DNA from: Micractinium sp. NFX-FRZ
Taxonomy: Eukaryota; Chlorophyta; Trebouxiophyceae; Chlorellales; Chlorellaceae
DNA length: 42,779 nucleotides
Assembly (NCBI GenBank): GCA_029339195.1
Contig: JAPTJF010000510.1
Span: 1-42,779, forward strand
Reading direction: 5' to 3'
Positions within the stretch are counted from its first letter, which is position 1, and each line of letters starts with the position of its first letter. The notes beneath the pieces were generated by a model that saw nothing but the letters and a program-made list of their open reading frames with translations, searched no databases and was not told where the DNA came from. A program made the position numbers and the translations under genes. Below are positions 9,707-20,752 of this stretch, in pieces.

Positions 9707-12700
9707 TCAGCCCAGGGTGACGGCGGTCAGCTCGGCGGCTTGTGCCCCCGCCCTGCTCCACCACGGCCCCAGCTGCTCCTCCAGCGCATCCAGCTGGCTC
9801 TCATCCAGCCCGCGCGCCTCCAGGTCGCTGGGCAAGACAAGGGGGAGGGCGAGGCAGGGGGGAGAGTGCGTTAGAGGGCGAGGGGCGGAAAGGAGGGGCA
9901 TGTGTTGAGCCAGGGAGGTGGGCAAGTGCACAAGCGCAGGTGTGTGCAGTCAAGGCCCAGCATGCCAGCTGTGGTTGGGACGCCGCTGCTGCGCGGCGTG
10001 GTGCAGGGTGTTCAATCACATGGCTTGCCGGCAGGCGCATGCGCCTCACCCCAGCGTGAGCAGCACGAAGCCCCTGGGGTGGCGGACCATCAGCTTGCAC
10101 GCCGCCAGCTCATCCTCGCTGGGCTGCACGATAGCGTAGGGGCGGGGGTGGGCATGGATGCGGGTCAGGGCAAAGGTACCCGGTGCGCCTGGGCCACGAC
10201 AGCCCTGGCTTCACTGCTGGAGAGGGCGGGCAGGCAGGCGGCAGATGAAAGGGTGCCTAGGCAGGCGGGTGGGTGCGCTGACAGGGCAGGTAGATGCAGA
10301 GGCGGGGACATGGGCAGGCAGGCAGGCAGACAGACGGCCAGGCAGGCATGAATGGATGCCGGCGGGCAGGCGGGCGCCCCGCCAGGCGGCCATGCAGTGC
10401 CAACCGAAGCGCCCATCACCTGGCGGACTGGGCGCAGGGGCTGGTGTGTGCCCTGGTCCACCAAGTGCTCCTCCCCCAGCCCCTCCAGGGCACCTGGCAG
10501 CTCTGAGATGGGGACCATGCCGGGCTGCAGACAGGTGGGGTGGGGTGGGGTGGGGTGGGGAGGGGTGAAGGGGGCGGGGGAGGGGGTGGAGGCGGTATCA
10601 TGGGGTGCCCAGAACACAAGGGTGTGGGGATGGGGGTTCAGGCGTGACGGCCTGCTCCGGTTGTCTGCTAAAAACAAGGCGAGGAGCAGGCTGCGGCAGC
10701 GGCGCCTACCGCCCACGACCAGCTCGTGGGCTTGCTTGCCGCCAACGCCCTTGTGCTCGCCGCCGGCACCAAGCGCAATTGCCAGCCTCCTGCCCACCTG
10801 GCGTGCGCAGCGCTGCTTCCCCCCCGCCCCAGCCCCATGCCCACCTGCTGCAGGCTGCCCTCGATGCGGGCCAGGGGCACCCAGCACTTGTTCTTGGGGC
10901 ACAGCAGCTCGCTGGGGGCGTAGTCGCCCTGCGGGGGGGGAGCGGATGAGCGATGGAGAGGGCAGCAGGGGCGGTGGGGTTGGCGGGGGGGTGAGCTCCC
11001 ACTTGAGGCACCCAAACACGGCAGCCCAGCAGTACGCGGCAGGCACGACAAGCTCCCCCACAGCCCTGTTCTGGCCCCCTTTCGCCCCATTGCTTTCCAT
11101 CACCCCCCCCCACCTTGTGCCACATTCGGTGGCAGTTGCGTCTGCCAGTGCTGCCTGCTCCCGCCCCTTTCATCACCCCCACCAGGCAGTTTCGGCGGAC
11201 CAATCGTGCGGAGCCGCATCTCACCTTGTACCGCATGCGGTGGCAGTTGTAAATGTAGTACCCCAGGTAGTAGTACCTCAGGGAGGGGCAGGACCGCTGC
11301 ACCTCAGCCACCCACTCAACCTCCAGCACAGACGTCAGCTTGCCCAGGGACAGGGGGGCCATGTCTGCGGGATACCAAGCGGGGGGGCAGCGAATAGAAG
11401 GGGATGAGAACAGAGAGTACGGGGCAGGTGGGCAGGCCAGGGATGGCAGTCCTGCCGGGGGGGATGAGCCAGACACTGGGGGAGGCATGTCTGCAGGTGG
11501 GCAAAAGGCCGGGGTGGGTGGCGGGGCGGGGCGAGGCGGAGCGGCGGAGGGAACGTGGAGGCACAGCGTGGCGGGATGCGGCTGAGGGCGCGGCATAACA
11601 GGCGGGCTTTGTGCACAAATTGTGCAGGTGCCCAGAGCAGCGGCGGCCGCCGTGCCGGCGCCGCCCCCTGCCCAGCTGTCCATCAACTCAGGACATCCAC
11701 CCGCCCCAAGTTACCCAACATGCCGCACCCACCCACCCACCCGGGTCCCAGAAGAGGTAGACGGAGGAGAGGCAGCGCGGCAGGATGTCCACCACGCTGA
11801 CCGCCACCAGCCGGCCTGCAGGGCGCACACGCAAGCGGGTGAGTGGGTGGGTGCATGTGAGGGAGGGAGGGAGGGTGGAGGGGGCACGTGGGGGCCAGAG
11901 AGGCGGGGTGCACGCGGTGGTCGGCAACTGCCAAGGTAGCTGAGCGGCAAAGGGGCGTGGGGACAGCGCCCTGGCTGGTGCATGGTACCACCCCAGCGTT
12001 GCAGTGTCCTGTGCTGCCCCCAGAGCGGCGGTGCTGTACTGCCTCACCGTCCAGCCAGTACTGCTGGTGGAAGGAGCCAAAGCCGAGCGGAGAGCAGCCG
12101 CCTGCAGGCAGCCAGGAAGCAGGCCGGAGCAGACGGATGTCAGACAGTGCTACAAGCCGGCAAGCTCCGTTCCATGGCTGCCTGGGAAGGTGGGCGGCAG
12201 GTCTGCCAAGAGAGCTCCTCAACACGGCACAAGGACGCACAAACAGTGGGCAACCATATCAACCTCCCAGCATGGCAGTGCATACTCTCCCACCAACCAC
12301 CCTCTGGCTGCTGCAGGCAGCTACGCCATCTCTCGTACCCCACCCTGTTGCCTGCTCCCCCCCCCCCCATCCACCCACGCAGGCGCGCACCTGGCGGGTA
12401 CTGGTGAGGCGCCACCTGGGCCAGGGGCGTGTCCACCAGGAAGCGCTTGAAGGAGGAGGGGGACACCTCGCCGGGTTTGTCGCCGTGGTGCACCACCTGC
12501 GGGCGGGGGAGGGGCGGGGCGAAACGGGAAGGGGAGGAGGGAGGAGGGGAGTTGGCAGGTGGGCAGGAGGGTGGAGGCCAGAAGCGAGGGTGGCGCCTTG
12601 CGGGGATGGTGACCGTGGTATAACACCTGCAGGCGGGGCAGGGATGGGGAGGAGAGAGGCAGGTGGCGGAGGGGAGGGAGGCAGATGATGCCTCTCCGGG

Positions 12701-14840
12701 CCTGTCGCCAGGCTGCACCCACCCGCAAGCGTGCGCAGGGCGCCAGGGGGCAGCACTTGGGAGGTAGGTGGAGTGGAGCGGCATGCGGAGAAAGGCAGTA
12801 GGAACAGCAGCAGGAATGCATATTTAATAAGGGTTTTACCGGTCACATCCCACCGTCATTATGCCGCCAACAACGGCATTGCCCTCCAGACACGCCGACG
12901 CCCCAAATGTGTCCCTTCATGAAATTGCCCTGCCACTCCCTCCCCGCTTTCATCCCACCCCACCCTCAGCCCACCTGGTACTTTTTGAAGAGGGGGAACT
13001 CGACCTCCACCAGCGAGGGGTCGCTGCTGGGCAGGGTGCGCAGCTCAAAGTGGCGCGGGATGCCAGGTGGCACACCCGCCGCCGCACCACCGCTGCCACC
13101 TGGCTGCTGCTGCTTGGGCTGCTTGCCCTTGCGCTTGGCCGCCCCAGCTGCATCGCCCCCTCCTGGCCCCGCTGCTGCCGCTGCTGGCCCGCCTGCCGCT
13201 GCTTCTGGTGCCGCTATTCCCAAGTCCCCCACCAGCTGGGGCAGCGAGAAGTTGAGGTGCCCGCTGGCCTCCTGCGCCCCCGCCGCCAGCTCAGCAGGCA
13301 AATGCTGCAGCAGCAGCGCCGCAACCTCTCGCGCCGTGGCCCGCGGCCCCCCGTTGCCAGCTGCCTGTGCCTTGGAGGCTGTGGCAGCCACCGCCAGTGG
13401 GAAGGCACTGGTGTGGGTGACGGCGGGCGGCAGCAGCTTGCGCTGCTTGGCATTGGGCTGCTGCACTTTGGGGGTCGGATACGCCGCGGGTGGCAGCTGG
13501 CCGCCCGCCACAGCGTGCTGCACCGCATGCTGCAGCGCCGCCGCCAATTGCGCCTCGCCGCTGGGCCCGCCTGCCTCGTGGAGCCGCCGCTGCTGCTGCT
13601 GCTGCTGGTGTGGCTGCTGCGCCGCCTGCAGCGTTCCTTGCTGCTGTTGCTGCTGCTGCTGAGACTGCTGTGCTGCCGGGCCATCCATCTCCAGCTGCCC
13701 GCTCCCCTGCCAGTGCAGCGCACTGCTGGCCAGTGCCTGCTGCAGGTGCTCACTCAGCCGGCTGGCAGGCGAGATGCCCCGTGGAGGCCGCTCCTCCTCC
13801 TCATGCCCATCCCCAGACTCTTGCCCGCCGGCACCCCCGGCCGCAGCGCGGCGGGAGCGCTTGCTGCCGCCTGCCCCATCGTCGTCCCCCTGCTGCCCCG
13901 CTGGCAGGAGGCCCCACTGCGCTGAGTCAGCTGCCAGGTCATCGTGCGGGCGCTTGGGGCTGCCACCTGGCAGCACGCGGGGGCTGCCGGGTGCCCCTGC
14001 TGCCCCTGCTGCCCACCCTTCCCCCGCCGCCGGCTGCTGCTCCTGCTGCTCGCCGCGCAGTGGCGCCCCCTCCAGGTATGCCTGCCACCGGCGCTTCACC
14101 CGGCGCTGCAGGGGGGGCGTGGGCACAAGCAAAGGAGCAGTGCGGCTGTGGGCACTGCTCCCTGACCTGCCCCTCTGCTCACCGGCAAGTACAGCGCATG
14201 CCCGCAGCACCGCATCGACACATGCGCTCCAAACGCACCACCTTGCACCACTCTGGAGCCCACCTGCTTGCCCATCTGCAGCTTGAAATCAAGCGCTGCT
14301 CACTTACCCAGCCCCTACCCATGCCACAGCCACCCGGCAGCCCCCCACCTGCTCCTTGTTTGGCGTGTAGCGCGTGGCGTCCAGCCGTATGGTCAGCAGC
14401 TGGCAGCAGGAGCGCTCATGAATGGGGAAGTAGAGATAGGTGCCGCTGCGCCGCCACCCCCTGCGCCAGACATGCAGAGCAGGTAGCAGGGCAGCGCCAT
14501 GCTTGCAGGTGGCCTTAGGAAGCGTCGCTGCTACCCAGGCAGGTTGCGCCAGCTGGGGTGTGGGGGCACAATGCCACACCATGCTCGGAACCCTGCTGTG
14601 CCACCTGCCGAAGTTTAAGCTTCCACACATTCGGCCAACTTTCCACCTGTCCATCCATCACATGCCCCCTCCAAAATCAATGTCCCACCTGTCAATGAGC
14701 TCTTGGTATGCCTCTACGCTGAGTGTGTGCGCCACCATGCCGTGGGTGGTGCTGCCCCGCTGCTTGCAGTACCCGCACTTGCTGGTGTTCACCCCATAGT
14801 CGCTGATGCGTGACAAGCCGCCGGGAGGCTGTGCCTCCAT
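9707..14840 (-). CDS. ATE1: Arginyl-tRNA--protein transferase (N-degron pathway)
   Basis: Transfers Arg from Arg-tRNA to N-terminal Asp/Glu (and oxidised Cys), marking proteins for N-degron degradation. Exons: 14840-14689, 14460-14349, 14105-12975, 12496-12391, 12101-12048, 11815-11741, 11364-11225, 10928-10845, 10524-10420, 10123-10050, 9827-9707, giving 717 aa (plant ATE about 600). The N-terminal domain has CGYC (C22, C25) and SCC (C69, C70), the cysteine set tied to Fe-S binding in this family, plus HGMVAHTLSVEAYQELIDR. The C-terminal domain has FPLFKKYQV, FKRFLVDTPL, GFGSFHQQYWLDG, VDILPRCLSSVYLFWDPD, RYYYLGYYIYNCHRMRYK and YAPSELLCPKNKCWVPL. Exon 3 alone codes about 377 residues, mostly low-complexity (poly-Gln, Ala/Gly-rich) sequence between the two domains. 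The start has good context and gives a short N-terminus before CGYC. Diverges from the CBS gene. Confidence 0.96.
10535..10566 (+). repeat. (GGGGT)n tract in ATE1 intron 8
   Basis: About six GGGGT-type units run on the plus strand, so the ATE1 transcript reads ACCCC. Four or more G4 runs could form a G-quadruplex on the DNA plus strand. The tract lies next to the exon 9 acceptor at 10525. Confidence 0.85.
11108..11140 (-). repeat. Copy of ATE1 exon 7 3' edge plus donor inside intron 7
   Basis: On the plus strand CACCTTGTGCCACATTCGGT, followed by GGCAGTTG, matches 11222-11249 (CACCTTGTACCGCATGCGGT then GGCAGTTG). In transcript sense this is the exon end (CAACTGCC..ATGCGGTACAAG|GTG) repeated about 110 bp into the following intron. 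Confidence 0.85.
12604..12645 (-). repeat. Copy of ATE1 exon 4 5' edge plus acceptor inside intron 3
   Basis: Plus-strand GTGACCGTGGTATAACACCT then GCAGGCGGGG resembles 12478-12508 (TTGTCGCCGTGGTGCACCAC then CTGCGGGCGGGG). In transcript sense it repeats the acceptor and first codons of exon 4 about 130 bp upstream of the true exon. A still weaker echo (CTCTCCGGGCCTGTCGCC) lies at about 12684-12725. Confidence 0.7.
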
Positions 14841-15426
14841 GCTGCGCTGACAGTGATGGGTGAACGAGGCGTGCAATTGCTCCAAGGATGAGGGAAAGCG
14901 GCACCAGTGCACCTGGCGGCGGCGGCAGCTGAGTGGCGGCAGCAGTGGCCCCGACTCATGGGCTCCCTGCCCCCAACGCACGAATTGGGAGCTCGCACAG
15001 TGGTGCAGAGCCTACCTGAGGTCTAGCACGCCGCTGCAGTGGGCTTCAAGTCCAAAGAAGGGCTCTGTGCCCTAATGCTGCCCCGCGCGCAGCGATCGCG
15101 GGCCGGCCGATATCTCAGTCAGTGCCCGACAGCCGTAAGTCGTCCTGGGGCGGGTCAAGCGCAGAGATTAAGGCCTTGGCACGCTGGCTGCCAAGTCAGC
15201 CCGCCCGCATCCCGGCCAGGCACAGCCAGTAGCGGTGCGAAGCGTGACCCAGAAACCAGCAAAGCCTGCGATCATTGCTTCACTAATTTGGCGTCCTGCG
15301 TGAGCTCTATTTTGCGCTGTGCCATCTCCATCACGCAACCGGGGGCATAACAGCTCCGTGACACGCTGTCTTGAGGCTCTGCAGCCTTCCTAGCAACCCG
15401 AGACGGGCGCCCGCCCACCGGCTTCG
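14841..15426. promoter_or_regulatory. Divergent intergenic region, ATE1 / CBS gene
   Basis: This 586-bp spacer between two outward-facing starts should contain both promoters and 5' UTRs. The ATE1 frame stays open upstream of its ATG to about 14981 but no further ATG occurs in it. No known motif is recognised. Confidence 0.5.
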
Positions 15427-18400
15427 ATGGCGACAGACAGGGACCAAGTGAGGGCCCTGCTCTCGGGCACCAAGCTCCAGGCCGTGCTGAGGCCTCAGCA
15501 TGTGGTGAACATCAAGGATAGCGCGTCGGTAGACCAGACGCTGCGGGTGAGACCGCTGGGGCAGGGCGGGGGCGGGCAGGCGGACGGGCGGCAGGGCGGA
15601 GCTGCAGTGGCGTGATTATGCCGCTGTAGCCTGGCTTGAGTGCCTTGGCTGCAGTAAATTGTACCACAAAGGTCCTCGCGTTTTCATGGAGCAGCTGTGA
15701 AGGCATGCCGCACTTGTTATTTGGGCCTGGCTGCCGCCCTTGCCGGCGCCCTTTGGCGGCGGCGCCGCACCACGTGCCGCCCTGCTGCGGCAGACGCCCT
15801 AAAGCCGAGCGCCAAATTGGCAGCTATCACAGCTGCCCCGCACCGCTGTACCACGGCATGAGCAGCGTTGGAGCGCAGCGTGCTCACAGCGCTGCACTGC
15901 ACTGCACTCGCCTTGCTGTCGCTGCCCCCCCGCCCCCGCAGGTGCTGGCGGCACACCGCATCCTGTCGGCGCCCGTGGTGGTGGCCGCCTCCAGCGAGGC
16001 GGGCGCCTCCCCCTCTGCCGACAAGGCGCCCGAGGTCTGCGGCTTCATCGATATCCGGGACCTGCTCTCCTCATTCCTGCACGGTCCGTGGGTGGTGGGC
16101 CTGCTGCACAGCGGCCTGCCGCTTGGCTGGTACTGTATGCCTGCTGACCTGCACGGTGCGGCGTGGCCCATGGCTGTCAGGCAGGCACGGTTGCCTGGCT
16201 GGCAGGCTGGCTGCGGGCAGCGCGGCACGTCCCCTGCCTGCGGGCAGCGGCAATGCAGGAGCACGTGTGTGCAGTGCCGCGGGTGCAAGGGCGCTGACAG
16301 CGTCGTCCCCGCCTGCACAGCGGCAGCGAGCGGCTGCAGGCGCCTGGACAGGGGGTGCAGTGCAGTGTAACAGGCTGAGCTGACAGGGGCTCTGCTGTTC
16401 TCAGGCGCTGCCCTACCTCATACGCTGCCGCTCGCTGCACCAGTGCTCATCCCTGTCGCTGCCCTACCCTCCCATCACCCACCCACATGCCACTGGACCT
16501 TCCTTGCCCCACACTGCCCCTGCCGCGGCCCCGCCTCACTGCCCCGCCCCTGCCCCACCCCGCCCCCTGCCATCAGAGGTGGACCTGAAGGCGCTTGCAG
16601 ACGCCAAGATGCTCAAGCGCATGCGCATCCTGGAGGAGCAGGTGTGTGTGTGTGGGGGGGGGGGGGGGACCTTGCTTGTGGAAGTCAGACTGTGACCAGT
16701 CGGACTGTAACCCACCCCCAAAGCATGAGGCCTGGAGCGGGGTGAAGAGGAGGCAGCGGGGTGGGTGCTTGCTTGTTTGTTGGGGCAGGTGGTGCTGCGG
16801 CGAGGTCCCAGTGAGGAGAGCCGGCAGGGAGGGCTGGCATCTGGCAGAGGCTCCCCTGCTGCCACACCACTGGCGCTGCCCTGCAGCTGCCCTGATGTCA
16901 ACCACTCGCCGCTACCTGTGCCACCGCTGCTGCAGGGCGCTCGGTTTGCGGGCAAGTGCATCAAGGACCTGCGCAGCCTGGGTGAGACCACAGCGGGTGG
17001 CTGGGCGCAGCGCAGTGCAGCAGGCCCAGCAGGCCCACGCTGCTTGCCTTCTGCTTGCCTGCTGCTTTTGGTGGGCCAGCTGCAGTCCTGCAGTCGCCCT
17101 CTTCTCTGTGCAGTGTTGGTGCAGCTTGAGGGTTGTGTGGTTACTTGCAGCACCTTCACTTCCCCTACCTGCTTCTGCGTGCAAGCAGTACAGCCTGCAT
17201 ATGCCCCCGCTCATGCACCGCCGCCCCCCCCTGCAGGCAGCGACGGCTGGTTCTACCCGCAGCACGCGGCGGAGAACACGAGCCTGCGCGAGATCATCCA
17301 CGACGGATTCCTGCACCCCAAGGACTCCAAGTGAGTGTACCTGTCAGTGTATACAGGTCATCAAAACGAGTGCGCAATTGTGATTCTCCCTGCACCTCAA
17401 GGACTCCAAGTGGTTGCCTCCGTGTGTGTGAGCGTGTGTGCCATAATGCTCGAGGGTTCCTGCACCCCATGAGGCAGTGGGGAAGGTGGGCGGAGCCATG
17501 CAGCCAGCTAGCGCCTGCTGCGACGGCTGCATGCAGCGTTTAGGCAGGGCTTGGCCCGCGGGCTGCGCGGCGCCTGCACACCTGGGTCTCAGGCACAGCC
17601 CTGCCCTGCCCCGCTTGGCTGGCACCGGCTCCCAACCCTTTCCCCTTCTCCCCGCGCTCTCCCCTTGCCCCACGCAGACACGTCGTGTTTGGCGGCACCC
17701 GCAGCCGCCAGGTGGTGCACCGCCTGGCGCTGTTTGACACGGCGGGCCACCTGTCCCATGTCATCTCCCAGTCCGACATCATCAAGTGAGGGGAGGGGGC
17801 GCGGGGAGGGGGTGCTGTAGGCTTCAGTGGCCTGCCGGGCAGTTGGCTGCTCTTGGGAGGCAGCTGGGCCACTGATGGCATGGCCCCGCTGACCAACACG
17901 TCTCGCTTACGTCATCCCCTTCTCGTCCCTCCCTCTTTCTCCCCTTCCCCCACCACCCACCTTCTACCCCCAGGTACCTGTACGACCACATAGACGAGAT
18001 GGGCCCGCTGGCGGATGCCTCCATCGCCGACATCGGCTTCATCAAGGGGGCAGTCATCTCGGTGGGTGGGTGGGTGACGCGCATCTTATGGGGCGTGCTG
18101 CGCAACTTGAAGAGTGCTGGGCACCTTGAACAGTGCTGCACATCTTGTGGGAAGTGCTGCGCAACTTGGGGCGTGCTGCACATCTTGTGGGAAGTGCTGC
18201 GCAACTTGTGGGAAGTGGTGCGCATCTTGAAGAGTGCTGCGCATCTCGGGGCGTGCTGTGCTGCGCTTCTCGGATGGGTGAGGAGCACAGTGGATCAGCA
18301 AACACGCGCACAGCACTGACAAAGGCAAGCAGGCGATCCCGGGCAGCGTGCTGGTGCGGCCGCTTGGTGGGTTGCGGCAGGCCAGCGGGCGGCCCTTTGA

Positions 18401-20752
18401 GCTGGCCCCCCGCCTCACTCGTGCCCCACCCCGCCCCGCCCCGCTCCCCCACCCTGCAGGTGCGCCCCGAGACGCCAGCCCTGGATGCCATGGTGCTCAT
18501 GGAGGTGGGGAGGGGTGGTGGGGCGCTGGGGAGGGCACCGCTTTTGAGTCTGTGTGGGTGGGTGCACAGTGGCAGTACCGCAGCGAGGGAGGCAGCACAG
18601 GTGGTGCAGGCCCACAAGTGAGGAGCACGCCGCCCCTCATCCCCCTCCCCGTTACACCCTCTACCTCACTTCACCCCACCTGCCCCGATTCTGTCTGACC
18701 CAACCTGGCCTCATCCGACCTGACCCTAATGGACCCTACCTGACCTGACCTGACCCTAACGGACCGGACCGGACCGGACCTGACCCAACCCAACTTGACT
18801 TGACATGCATAACCCCACCCCACCCCACCCCACCGTGCAGGAGAAGAACATCAGCGCCGTGGCGGTGGTGAACGCGCACGGCGCCATCATCGGCAACTTC
18901 TCCATCTCCGAGCTGCGGTGGGTGACCGCCTGGCTCACATGGCCTCGCCTGGCAGGGCTTTGATCACGTTTGTGTCCTGTGGTCGGCCCTGGGAGGGTGG
19001 GCCCTGGGAGCACCTGCCCCGCATGTCTCGGGAGCAAAGTGTTTGGTTGCAGTTGGTGTCCAGTTGGGAATAATAGCCCCCACCAAAGCAGGCCAACGCC
19101 TCCTGCCTCCCACGTCTGCCCCCACCCACCATGCACCCCACCCCACCCCGGCAGCGCCCTCGCGGCCGAGCACTGTTGCCAGCCTGGCACCTTCCCACCC
19201 TGCGCACCTTGCCCTCACACCTCCCTGCCTGCCTGCCGCCCTGCCTGCCGGCCCTCCCCCCCTCCGCCCGCAGCACCATCATGGCCGAGCACTTTGGCAG
19301 CCTGGCGCTGCCGGTGGGAGAGTTCCTGGCGCTAGAGCACGGCACTGGTGAGAGGGGCGGTGGTGTGCCTGTGGGGCGGTGGGCAGGGTGTGAGACTGGC
19401 GGCTGCCGGGTGGTGCGGCTGCTTTGCTCGACTGCTAAATGTGGCACCCTCCTCATGCCCTGCACCTGCCCTTTTCCCACCCCACAACCCACCCCGCAGA
19501 GTATGCCGGCTACGCCATCCCCAGCAGCGGCAGCAGCCCCAGCGGCTCAAACGCGGCCGAGGAGCTGAAGCGCATCGAGGTGGGTGAACCACAGCTGACG
19601 GCACAGTTGCAATTGCGTTTACAGCCTGCCTACAGCCGATCGCTGCCTTAGTGCGGGTTTTTTCAAGCCAAAGGGGTGAGGATGGCGTATGCATCGGCAG
19701 CAGCAGGCGGCAGTGCGTGGGCTGGCTGATGTGTGGAAGTGACGTGTGTACCGCGCCTGCCCTCTGCCCCAACTCCCGCCTACCTCACAAGCCTACCTCA
19801 CCAACCGGCCTGCCCCCCTCCCCGCCCTGCACCTGCGGCCATACACACACCCTCACCCGCCCGCACCCCCCCTCACCCCCTCACCTCTTCCTTTGCAGGA
19901 CTCCCAGGCCCACAAGTTTGCCACCGACCGCACGATGCGGCGGCGGGAGAGCCACCCCGGCTACGAGGTCGGGCAGACGCTCATCACTTGCAGGTGCGTT
20001 GGGGGGAGGGGGGCGGAGGTGGGCAGGGGCTGCTTCATGCAGGGGCGGGGCGGCGGATTACCTTGCCTGCGGTGCGCAAGCTGTCCTCCTGCGTTACAGT
20101 GTGCTCTTAACTCCTGCCATGCACTGCCGCGCACTTCTCTGCTGCGCAATAGTGCAAGGCGCTGCGCCGCCCAGCCTGGCGCCCGCGTGTTCTGCCTCAA
20201 GGCCCACTTCATCGGCCGTTGTGCATGCGCCCGCACGCCGCTGCCCTCGGCCCCTGTGCCCCTGGTAGCAAACCCCGCTGGCCCTCCCCTGGCCCCCCTG
20301 CTCTCCGCTGCAGCCCCCAGGCCTCCCTGCACGAGGTGCTGGACAAGATTGTGGCCAACCGCCTGCACAGGTGCGCAGGGTGTGCTGTGGCAGCCCTCAG
20401 GGAGGGTGCAGGGGTGGCTTCACACATGTGGGGCCCGGGAGCGCGCGCACACTGCTGCCTGTGCATGGTGTACCGCCCCTTTGCTTGGAATTCCACGCCT
20501 GGCAGCCCACCCCCCTCCCCCCTCCTCTCCTCCCCGTTCCCCTCCCTCCTAGCACCCTGTTGCACCATCCCGGCGCTCCTGCCCCTCCCCTTCACGCTCC
20601 CGCTGGTCCAAGTCCCTCACACCGCCACCCCCTCCTGACACCCCTCCCCCCCACACTTCCTCGGCTGCAGGGTGTATGTGTGCAACGACAACCTGATGCC
20701 CTGCGGCGTGGTCACCCTCACAGACATACTGCACAAGCTGGTGGACGCATGA
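15427..20752 (+). CDS. Four-CBS-domain protein, SNF4 / AMPK-gamma-like
   Basis: Predicted adenine-nucleotide-binding regulatory protein resembling the gamma (SNF4/PV42-like) subunits of SnRK1/AMPK kinases. Exons: 15427-15546, 15942-16083, 16577-16641, 16936-16981, 17237-17330, 17678-17785, 17974-18061, 18460-18504, 18841-18917, 19274-19347, 19500-19579, 19899-19993, 20314-20370, 20671-20752, giving 390 aa. CBS signatures: EVCGFIDIRDLLSSFLH (CBS1), VVHRLALFDTAGHLSHVISQ then SDIIKYL (CBS2, about residues 156-195), NISAVAVVNAHGAIIGNFSI then SELR (CBS3), and HRVYVCNDNLMPCGVVTLTD then ILHKLVDA at the C-terminus (CBS4). There is no N-terminal kinase-beta/CBM20-like extension, so it is shorter than plant SnRK1 beta-gamma. 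The donor of intron 2 (G|GTCCGT) is weak; the phase forces it. The start sits in a good context. Confidence 0.9.
17388..17415 (+). repeat. Copy of CBS gene exon 5 3' edge inside intron 5
   Basis: CCTGCACCTCAAGGACTCCA then AGTGG repeats the exon end at 17310-17334 (CCTGCACCCCAAGGACTCCA then AGTGAG), about 80 bp downstream. A further fragment, TTCCTGCACCCCA, occurs at about 17458. Confidence 0.85.
18078..18277 (+). repeat. Minisatellite of 19-21-bp units in CBS gene intron 7
   Basis: About nine tandem units of the form GTGCTGCGCAACTTG(AAGA/GGGC/TGGGAA) start right after exon 7. The minus strand is open across it (His/Ser/Cys-rich), but that frame is a product of the repeat. Confidence 0.92.
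18690..18795 (+). repeat. (TGACC/GGACC)n pentamer repeat in CBS gene intron 8
   Basis: Runs such as CCTGACCTGACCTGACC and ACGGACCGGACCGGACCGG, followed by a CACCC run (about 18812-18834), sit upstream of exon 9. Confidence 0.85.
19148..19192 (+). repeat. Copy of CBS gene exon 10 5' edge plus acceptor inside intron 9
   Basis: GGCAGCGCCCTCGCGGCCGA then GCACTGTTGCCAGCCTGGC matches the acceptor and start of exon 10 (19270-19308: CGCAGCACCATCATGGCCGA then GCACTTTGGCAGCCTGGC), about 120 bp upstream of the true exon. Confidence 0.85.

Noticed and set aside
12861..13925. Long plus-strand open frame opposite ATE1 exon 3
   Set aside because: Leu/Ala/Cys-rich shadow of the Gln-rich ATE1 insert, with no ATG-supported independent gene.
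16388..16445. Possible extra CBS exon (ALPYLIRCRSLHQ)
   Set aside because: Exons 2 and 3 join in phase without it (H-E-V-D-L), and no convincing donor follows.
17824..18288. Minus-strand repeat-coded frame in the CBS gene intron
   Set aside because: It is produced by the 20-bp minisatellite and contains no recognisable protein.
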